From assembly GCA_015075105.1 (NCBI GenBank), contig JABTUZ010000002.1:654001-718000 (forward strand): a stretch of DNA of 64,000 bases, written 5' to 3'. The translations under genes were made by a program, and so were the position numbers. The stretch comes from Leptospiraceae bacterium. Lineage in GTDB: Bacteria; Spirochaetota; Leptospiria; Leptospirales; Leptospiraceae. Each line of letters opens with the position of its first letter. The stretch's first letter is position 1. This document shows, piece by piece, positions 58,345 through 64,000 of the stretch. The notes beneath the pieces are model-generated. The model was not told where the DNA came from. It saw nothing but the letters and a program-made list of their open reading frames with translations, and ran no database searches.

Positions 58345-60135
58345 ATGAAATCTTTTTTTAAATTTCCTTTGATCAGAAAGTCAACCCTATTTATTTTATT
58401 CGGTTTATCTGTGTTAGAATTTTTACTTTTGTATTTTATTCAACTGATTTTTCAACTTTCTTCCGGTTATTTAGAATCGGCTATTGAGGCACTAATTATA
58501 TTTTCTTTTTCTACAATTGGAATATTTTTTATTGTGGCAAAAAGTCGAGGAGGAAAAATCAGAGCCAAAAGAATTTTGGACTCCAAAGAAGAAAACCTTG
58601 AATACGTAAAATATCTTTCTGCTCTCGATAGTTTAAAAAATGAACTATTGAGTATCAATATTCCTGCAAAGATTTGTTATACGATCAGCGAATTTATTAT
58701 CCACACATACAAGGTTACTAAATCCAGAATTTTTTTATGGGAAGAAGATAAAGGTGCGTTCATACCTTATCCTTCTGATCAGGATACAGACTACAAATTC
58801 TATGTCTATGACCCTTTTATTTTATGGATTACCGATCACGATGGAATTTATTCTAAGAATAATTTTTCCTCAATCGAATCTAAAGAAAATCAAAGTGCTT
58901 TGGATTTTTTTGATAGAGTAGGTGCCAAAGTAATTGTTCCTTTAACTTTAAACAACAGCCTTATCGGAATGTTGATCCTTGGTGATAAAACTGATAGCAG
59001 CGATCTTTCTCAAAAAGATTGGGAAAGGTTATATGAGATTAAGTCTGTTTCGGTTATGGCTTTATCCAATGCGATATTTTATGAGAGATTGACTGCACTT
59101 ACGGAAAACTTGGAGACAAAAGTAAAAGAGAGAACCAGAGAATTAGAGGAGGCGCAATCTCAACTAATCATGTCTGAAAAAATGGCTTCTCTCGGTGTGA
59201 TGGTTGCAGGGATAGCACACGAGATTAATACTCCATCCGGTGTGATCAATGGGAGTGCAGACAATTTAGATGCAAATATGTCGTACATAGTGTCTCATTT
59301 GAGCGATTTGGATTTAATTGCAACAAACAGAAAACTTAGACGGAAATTTGAACTCGTACTTTTAAAACTCTTACGTGAAGAAAAAAATATTCCTATCGAC
59401 TCAAAAGAAAAATTTAAGATGAAAAAATCTTTAAAAGAAAAATATAGAGGCATGGGATTGGAAGACAATCTTGCGAGCGATCTTGCGACTTTTTTAATCG
59501 ACAGAAATTTTAACGATAAAGAAGATTATATGGCGAGGGTAGTAAAGGAAGGTGGTAAAGAAATCTTTGAGCTATTAAAAAATATGTCAGGGGTTTATAG
59601 GAATTTAAAAAATATAAAGTTTGCTATTAAGAATATTGTTAGAATTGTAAAAGCCCTCAAATACTATTCTCATTTAGACCAAGCCAGTTTTGCCGATGCA
59701 GATTTGACTGAAGGGATTGAGAATACATTAATTATTTTGAATAGTCAAATGAAACACGGAGTTGATATAGAAAGACAATACTCTGATATTCCAAGAGTCC
59801 CATGCAACCTCGATGAATTGAATCAGGTATGGACAAATCTTATCACAAATGCAGTTCAAGCGATGAAGGGAAAGGGCAAGTTGATCCTTAGGTGCTTTTC
59901 AGAAAATGGGTTTGCTTGTGTTGAAATCGAAGACAGTGGGCCCGGTATCCCTTTGGATATTCGAGAAAAAATCTGGGATCCTTTTTTTACTACAAAAGAC
60001 CAAGGAGAAGGCTCCGGTTTAGGGCTCGGAATCGTAAAAGGAATTATTGATAAGCACAAAGGAAAAATTTCAGTATCTTCAATTCCCGGCAGAACTACCT
60101 TTAAAATTTTGATTCCCATGAAATCAGCAAGCTAA
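58345..60135 (+). CDS. GAF-containing sensor histidine kinase with long DHp insertion
   Basis: Membrane kinase of 596 residues. Two helices (about 13-35 and 44-64) precede a GAF-like domain (about 90-245), a coiled coil (250-280), DHp with AGIAHEINTP (His292), and a HATPase with DSGPGIPLDI and GSGLGLGIVKGI. Between the two DHp helices lie roughly 150 residues instead of the usual short turn, rich in charged helices (KFKMKKSLKEKYRGM). There is no receiver domain. The partner regulator is not visible. The ATG at 58345 is close to the divergent rsgA start. Confidence 0.87.
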   Translation: MKSFFKFPLIRKSTLFILFGLSVLEFLLLYFIQLIFQLSSGYLESAIEALIIFSFSTIGIFFIVAKSRGGKIRAKRILDSKEENLEYVKYLSALDSLKNELLSINIPAKICYTISEFIIHTYKVTKSRIFLWEEDKGAFIPYPSDQDTDYKFYVYDPFILWITDHDGIYSKNNFSSIESKENQSALDFFDRVGAKVIVPLTLNNSLIGMLILGDKTDSSDLSQKDWERLYEIKSVSVMALSNAIFYERLTALTENLETKVKERTRELEEAQSQLIMSEKMASLGVMVAGIAHEINTPSGVINGSADNLDANMSYIVSHLSDLDLIATNRKLRRKFELVLLKLLREEKNIPIDSKEKFKMKKSLKEKYRGMGLEDNLASDLATFLIDRNFNDKEDYMARVVKEGGKEIFELLKNMSGVYRNLKNIKFAIKNIVRIVKALKYYSHLDQASFADADLTEGIENTLIILNSQMKHGVDIERQYSDIPRVPCNLDELNQVWTNLITNAVQAMKGKGKLILRCFSENGFACVEIEDSGPGIPLDIREKIWDPFFTTKDQGEGSGLGLGIVKGIIDKHKGKISVSSIPGRTTFKILIPMKSAS

Positions 60136-60188
60136 CTTTTTTGCAACTTTTTCGATAATTTTTTATCCTATTAGCAAGAGGAAGTATT

Positions 60189-60875
60189 ATGGCGTATATT
60201 ATTGGAAGAACAATGGGATTTTTTCTATTATGGTTCATTGTTAAACCTCTCAGACAAATTTATGGTAATAAAAAATGTATTTATATAAATACACAAATTT
60301 TGCATGATTTAAAGAACCAATCTTTTATAGTAGTTTCTAATCATATCAAACCGAGAAGAGGAAAACTTGTAAGAGCTTTATCGATGCCGTATGACGCATA
60401 TATATTAAGAAAAATGTTTTTGAAGTTTGGAATCAAAGTGACTGCTTTGACAAGCTACGACTCGCTTGGAATCGCTAAAACAAAAAAGGCAAAATGGATT
60501 CAAAATAAAATCAAAGCACCAATTACAAAAGGAATTATTCGCTCCATAGACTTAATTCCCGTAAATAGAAAAGAAAATGACAAGGAAACTATCCAAGACA
60601 TGAAAACTAAAATCAAACAAAACTATTGGATAGGAATTTTCCCTGAAGGTACTTGGTTTAGAGGGTTTAGAAAATCCAGAAAGCTCCACTCTGGAATGGC
60701 AGTATTGAGTAAAAGATATAACTTGCCTATTTTGCCTGTTTATATTGATGCGTACAATTTGAATAAAAAACCTGAAATAAGAATCGGTAAACCAATTCTA
60801 TCGAGCGAGTCCAATTATTCCATTGTTGAGTCAGTAAGAACTCAATTGAATTTATTAAAATTACAACAAATTTAA
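60189..60875 (+). CDS. PlsC-like lysophospholipid acyltransferase family protein
   Basis: Membrane-associated acyltransferase of 228 residues. The SFIVVSNH segment and FPEGTWFRGFRKSR (motif III, FPEGT) with a following PILPVYIDAYNL fit the PlsC/LPLAT fold. Motif I is unusual: instead of H-X4-D there are 16 residues between the His and the next Asp (MPYDAYIL). The domain order is otherwise normal. It could acylate lysophosphatidate or another lipid; the substrate is unknown. It lies between the kinase gene and gmd on the same strand, 53 bp after the first. Confidence 0.82.
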   Translation: MAYIIGRTMGFFLLWFIVKPLRQIYGNKKCIYINTQILHDLKNQSFIVVSNHIKPRRGKLVRALSMPYDAYILRKMFLKFGIKVTALTSYDSLGIAKTKKAKWIQNKIKAPITKGIIRSIDLIPVNRKENDKETIQDMKTKIKQNYWIGIFPEGTWFRGFRKSRKLHSGMAVLSKRYNLPILPVYIDAYNLNKKPEIRIGKPILSSESNYSIVESVRTQLNLLKLQQI

Positions 60876-60955
60876 AAAAATTGATCTTCCTGTTATGATT
60901 TTCTACTTGTAATATTTACTATGTTTAATTTCTTCTTTGAAAGAGATTTATTTTT

Positions 60956-61978
60956 ATGAAAAAAGCATTAATATCAGGAATCACCGGTCAGGATGGTTCT
61001 TATTTAACAGAATTACTTCTTGAAAAAGGGTATGAAGTACACGGAATTGTAAGAAGAGCGAGTCTTTTTAACCGTGCCAGAATCGACCACTTAAGTGGAA
61101 ATCCAAAACTAAAATTGCATTATGGAGACCTAACTGATTCGAGTAATCTCAGTAGGTTAATGGATAAAGTGAAACCAGATGAGATTTATAATTTAGCTGC
61201 TCAATCTCACGTTGGTGTATCTTTTGAAGTGCCTGAATATACAGCAGAGGTGGACGCTGTAGGTACAATTCGATTTTTAGATACAATTAAAGAAACAGGA
61301 ATCAATTCTAAATTTTACCAGGCCTCTACATCAGAGCTTTATGGTAAGGTTCAAGAAGTTCCTCAAACAGAAAAAACTCCTTTTTATCCACGATCACCTT
61401 ATGCAGTAGCAAAACTTTATGCTTACTGGATTGTGGTAAATTACAGAGAAGCATTTGGAATGCATGCATCTAATGGAATTTTATTTAATCACGAATCACC
61501 AAGAAGAGGCGAAACTTTTGTAACAAGGAAAATTACAAGAGCTGTAGCTGCAATCAAAGCCGGCAAACAAGATGTTCTCCTTTTAGGAAATTTAGACGCG
61601 AAAAGAGATTGGGGGTATGCTCCTGACTATGTAAATATGATGTGGCTGATGTTACAGCAACCGGAGCCAGATGATTATGTAATCGCAACAAATGAAATGC
61701 ATTCAGTTCGAGAGTTTGTAGAATTGTCATTCTCCCATGTTAAAGTAAAAATAGAATGGCAAGGAAGTGGTTCAAAAGAAGTTGGAATTGATAAAGCTAC
61801 AGGCAAAACTATTGTTGGAATTGATCCGAGGCATTATAGACCCACAGAAGTAGAACAGCTTCTCGGTAATCCTTTAAAAGCAAAGCAAAAGTTAGGCTGG
61901 GAGCCAAAGGTGAAATTCCCTGAACTCGTTGAAATTATGACCCGTGCAGATTGCAAGGTTTACGGTATTGAGTTTTGA
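60956..61978 (+). CDS. gmd: GDP-mannose 4,6-dehydratase
   Basis: NADP-dependent short-chain dehydratase that makes GDP-4-keto-6-deoxymannose for fucose, rhamnose or perosamine-type sugars. The 340-residue protein has [20 protein letters not shown] at the start, [28 protein letters not shown] with the Tyr/Lys pair, [11 protein letters not shown] and [16 protein letters not shown]. No partner sugar genes are in the window, so it may serve surface polysaccharide made elsewhere. It is convergent with the DUF1564 gene, 19 bp apart. Confidence 0.96.
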   Translation: MKKALISGITGQDGSYLTELLLEKGYEVHGIVRRASLFNRARIDHLSGNPKLKLHYGDLTDSSNLSRLMDKVKPDEIYNLAAQSHVGVSFEVPEYTAEVDAVGTIRFLDTIKETGINSKFYQASTSELYGKVQEVPQTEKTPFYPRSPYAVAKLYAYWIVVNYREAFGMHASNGILFNHESPRRGETFVTRKITRAVAAIKAGKQDVLLLGNLDAKRDWGYAPDYVNMMWLMLQQPEPDDYVIATNEMHSVREFVELSFSHVKVKIEWQGSGSKEVGIDKATGKTIVGIDPRHYRPTEVEQLLGNPLKAKQKLGWEPKVKFPELVEIMTRADCKVYGIEF

Positions 61979-61997
61979 GGCGATAAGTTTTTTCTTC

Positions 61998-62462
61998 TTA
62001 TTCGTCGGGTTTGTGTCTTATCAGCCTATTGTAGCGGGTCGTTTTTCTCTTGGAAAGATAAGATCCACCCGCAATCGTGGTTACCAGGGTGGGAACTCCA
62101 CTCTCGAAGAACCGACTGGGGAGAATTATGTCCCATTCGGCAAGATCAAGCACCAAAAGAAGAGTAAAAAGAGCGGTCTTTGTGGTACCGAGCCAATCTG
62201 CAAGAATGCCAAGCTCAATCCAGTCCTCGTTATTCGGGGTAAAATTCTTCTTCTGCAAATTTTGTCCGACTTCTTGATACGCTTTCTTTACTCTATCCAT
62301 TTTCTCAAAAGTCCCCCAAAGAATCACATTTCTGTATCTGTTCAGCAATGCGTGCAAATATTTTCGTCTCGAAAAACCCGTTGTTCTTCTATTGAACTCG
62401 TCCATATATTTTGCTGGAACAAGCAAACTCGATTGGGTTTCTACATATTTTTGTGGATTCAT
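61998..62462 (-). CDS. DUF1564-family protein
   Basis: A 154-residue protein matching the DUF1564 pattern as I know it from Leptospira: a polar N-terminus with LLVPAKYMDEFNRRT, KYLHALLNRYRNVILWGTFE, NFTPNNEDWIELGILADWLG, LLLVLDLAEWD, and SGVPT in the last third. The family is expanded in Leptospira and has no proven function; the N-terminal half looks like it could bind DNA, but that is a guess. A repeat array follows on its upstream side. The TGGAGTTCCCA core of those repeats also occurs within its coding strand at the SGVPT codons. Confidence 0.8.
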   Translation of the reverse strand: MNPQKYVETQSSLLVPAKYMDEFNRRTTGFSRRKYLHALLNRYRNVILWGTFEKMDRVKKAYQEVGQNLQKKNFTPNNEDWIELGILADWLGTTKTALFTLLLVLDLAEWDIILPSRFFESGVPTLVTTIAGGSYLSKRKTTRYNRLIRHKPDE

Positions 62463-62616
62463 AAATTTCTCCTTAAAGTAAATTTTTCTGCTCTTCTTTA
62501 TAAGGTAAAAAAAGTTTGCTGTAGAAAAAAAATTTTATCGTTTTTTAGAAATTTTTTCTTCAGTTTTACATAAAAAATTCCAAATCTGCACTAAATGCGT
62601 AATCCACCGAAAACTA

Positions 62617-62981
62617 TGGAGTTCCCACATTTTTGCGTGAAAGGTGAACAATTGGTATAAAACATGCACTTTGCTTAAAAGAGTGGAGATCCCACATTTT
62701 CACACGAAAAGTGCAAAATCTGCACTAAACGCGAAATTTCAAAAACTCTACTAAAGCTCAAAACCTCATCCTAAAAGATAAACGTATTTGCAAAGATTCT
62801 ACCTCCACTATTTCCGACCTCAGACTTCCGTTATCAGTCCTCCGAATTGGAGTTTCCACATTTGTGCAGAAAAGGTGAACAATTGGTATAAAACATGCAC
62901 TATACTGAAAAGAGTGGAGATCCCACATTTTAGCACGAAAAGTGTAAAGTCTGTACTAAATGCGAAAGCAAAAAAACTATC
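62617..62981. repeat. 67-bp-period repeat array, two pairs of units
   Basis: Units start at 62617 and 62684, and again at 62848 and 62915, so both pairs have the 67-bp period. The first unit of each pair (GTGAACAATTGGTATAAAAC, then ATGCACT) and the second unit (TGGAGATCCCACATTTT, then ACGAAAAGTG) match each other, so a two-unit block has been duplicated. Part of another unit tail lies at 62579-62605. The 517-bp region from the DUF1564 gene to the TPR gene contains no coding sequence that I trust. Confidence 0.85.
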
Positions 62982-63651
62982 AGACACAATTGACTAATAT
63001 TTGAAAGGCTCTGTTATATTTTAATGAATGAAAATCAGAGTTATACTTTGCAGAATATATATACAAATTATCTAACTCAACAGATTCTTGTAAATATTCT
63101 AAAGATTTTTTTGAATTTCCGAGAAGTGAATGTATGCAAGCCAACCTGTAGCTGTTTTCTGCTTTATCCTCACAAGTAATTCTTTCATATTCTAAAATCT
63201 TCAAAGCTTCTTCAAGAAAAATTTTCCCTGTAGGCGAATCTCCAAGAAGACAATGCAGTTGCCCTTTTAAGTGCAAGAGGTACGGGTCTTTTTCTTCTCC
63301 AAATTGAAATGCCTTTTCTAAAAAATTCAAGGCTTCAAAATATTGCTTTTTATCTTTTTTTAAACCAGCAAGTTTTTCATAAACCTCGCTACACTTCGGA
63401 TCCAGCTCTAAACATTTCAGCCATGCTTTCTCGGCTTCATTTTTATCCTTTAAAATATAGTATGCGTTTCCCTTATTAATCCAAAGGCTGATTTCCTCTG
63501 GCTTTTGAGAAATCAAAAGTTCTAAAAGTTTTAAAGCTCTTTTAGGATCAAATTGCTCAAAGATTAAGGTTTGTACTTTTTCTAAATCTTCATAAAATTT
63601 TATATCTTCTATGGAGTTAATGTTTTCTTCAAATTCTTCAGATTGAGTCAT
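62980..63651 (-). CDS. TPR-repeat protein
   Basis: A soluble protein of about 223 residues made mainly of tetratricopeptide repeats, for example ISLWINKGNAYYILKDKNEAE, CSEVYEKLAGLKKDKKQYFEA and NSYRLACIHSLLGNSKKSLE. The start is the ATG at 63651 (MTQSEEFEEN), one base after the stop of the upstream receiver-domain gene (TGAAATG), so coupling is likely. The longer frame to 63729 would run through that gene and is rejected. It is probably a scaffold partner of the signalling protein upstream (inference). Confidence 0.8.
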   Translation of the reverse strand: MTQSEEFEENINSIEDIKFYEDLEKVQTLIFEQFDPKRALKLLELLISQKPEEISLWINKGNAYYILKDKNEAEKAWLKCLELDPKCSEVYEKLAGLKKDKKQYFEALNFLEKAFQFGEEKDPYLLHLKGQLHCLLGDSPTGKIFLEEALKILEYERITCEDKAENSYRLACIHSLLGNSKKSLEYLQESVELDNLYIYSAKYNSDFHSLKYNRAFQILVNCV

Positions 63652-63652
63652 T

Positions 63653-64000
63653 TCATCGAACGTACTTTGAAAGTATATCAGACAATTCTCTTTTAGTAAA
63701 TGGCTTAGAAATACTTGCAGTAAATCCATATCCCCAAGGGTTAGTCATTACCATATCTTCTGTATAACCACTAATTATAAAAACAGGAATAATTTGATCT
63801 AATTTTCGTATTACAGGGATAACCTCTTTTCCACCCATTCCACCTGGGATCGTAATATCTAATATCATTCCTTTTATTTTTCTATCCCTGTTTAGGTCAT
63901 TTTGGAAGTAATCTATTATTTCTTGTCCATCTTTCTTACAAATTACAGTATAACCCAAGGAGCCGATCATATACGTCATGATTTCGCCTAACGTATCTTC
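63653..64000 (-). CDS. Receiver domain, C-terminal part of a regulator or hybrid kinase, open at the right edge
   Basis: The last 115 codons of a gene that continues past base 64000 on the minus strand. It shows a response-regulator receiver fold: a GEIMTYMIGSLGYTV helix, GMILDITIPGGMGG with the phosphoacceptor Asp, PVFIISGYTED and SISKPFTKREL with the conserved Lys. Sequence and order closely resemble the receiver at the end of the DUF3365 hybrid kinase at 18.3 kb, so this may also be a hybrid kinase. An ATG at 63979 is internal to the domain and is not the start. Confidence 0.85.
   Translation of the reverse strand, partial: EDTLGEIMTYMIGSLGYTVICKKDGQEIIDYFQNDLNRDRKIKGMILDITIPGGMGGKEVIPVIRKLDQIIPVFIISGYTEDMVMTNPWGYGFTASISKPFTKRELSDILSKYVR

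Noticed and set aside
61944-62573. 209-codon plus-strand frame over the DUF1564 gene
   Set aside because: It has low-complexity basic composition and no family resemblance; the opposite strand encodes the recognised DUF1564 protein.
62617-62981. CRISPR-like array
   Set aside because: The repeated starts are short and the intervening sequences are similar to each other rather than unique; no cas gene is present.
62788-62997. 69-codon plus-strand frame in the repeat region
   Set aside because: It runs through the 67-bp repeat units with no ribosome site or recognisable composition.

Overview
The window is a 64 kb piece of an AT-rich genome that most resembles a member of the Leptospiraceae. 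Four things point there. It has a complete flagellar export and motor cluster of spirochaete type. It has many lipoproteins with short spirochaetal lipoboxes (for example FFQC, SFSC, FFYC). It carries a DUF1564-family protein, a family I know only from Leptospira and relatives. It also has many sensor kinases. The species cannot be named from the sequence. Coding density is high and most genes sit in short operons with 1-4 bp overlaps.

Layout. Bases 1-9132 (minus strand) are one flagellar operon, fliN/fliY-fliO-fliP-fliQ-fliR-flhB-flhA-flhF-flhG. It builds the C-ring/switch, the type III export gate, and the FlhF/FlhG pair that sets flagellar site and number; flhG runs off the left edge. Bases 9222-18239 hold a TolB-like propeller lipoprotein and a 2669-residue lipoprotein (propeller, long helical/TPR region, degenerate CHAT-like end). 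Bases 18296-24440 hold two membrane sensor kinases, one with a haem-binding DUF3365 domain, on either side of a di-haem cytochrome c peroxidase. Bases 24.3-28.8 kb hold a glycosyltransferase, a site-2 protease, a secreted propeller protein, two cysteine-rich DUF4189-like proteins and a lone HPt protein. fliE-flgC-flgB follow at 28.8-30.1 kb.

Bases 30.3-40.5 kb carry an AhpD-like protein, a solitary MmeI-type restriction-modification enzyme, a radical SAM protein overlapping the complete glycine cleavage operon gcvT-gcvH-gcvP, and dinB. Bases 40.5-51.3 kb carry a HEAT-like protein, a DUF971 protein coupled to a transporter-phosphatidylserine decarboxylase fusion, two nearly identical secreted hydrolases in tandem with their own promoters and terminators, a membrane MutS-like ATPase, small lipoproteins and maf. 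Bases 51.5-64 kb carry gltX, an AsmA-like/lipoprotein pair, metG, rsgA, a histidine kinase, a PlsC-like acyltransferase, gmd, the DUF1564 gene, a TPR protein and the end of another response-regulator or hybrid kinase.

Two non-coding repeat families stand out. One is a 123-134 bp element bounded by ATAAAT with near-inverted ends and a hairpin whose sequence changes while its pairing is kept (two adjoining copies at 20.6 kb, one at 30.2 kb, a partial relic at 39.2 kb). The other is a 67-bp-period repeat beginning TGGAG(T/A)TCCCACA, found as arrays at 51.4 kb and 62.6-63.0 kb. The strongest candidates for something undescribed are the AGCS-PSD fusion, the giant propeller-TPR-CHAT-like lipoprotein with its neighbour, and these two repeat families. 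No tRNA, rRNA, CRISPR array or transposase was seen.
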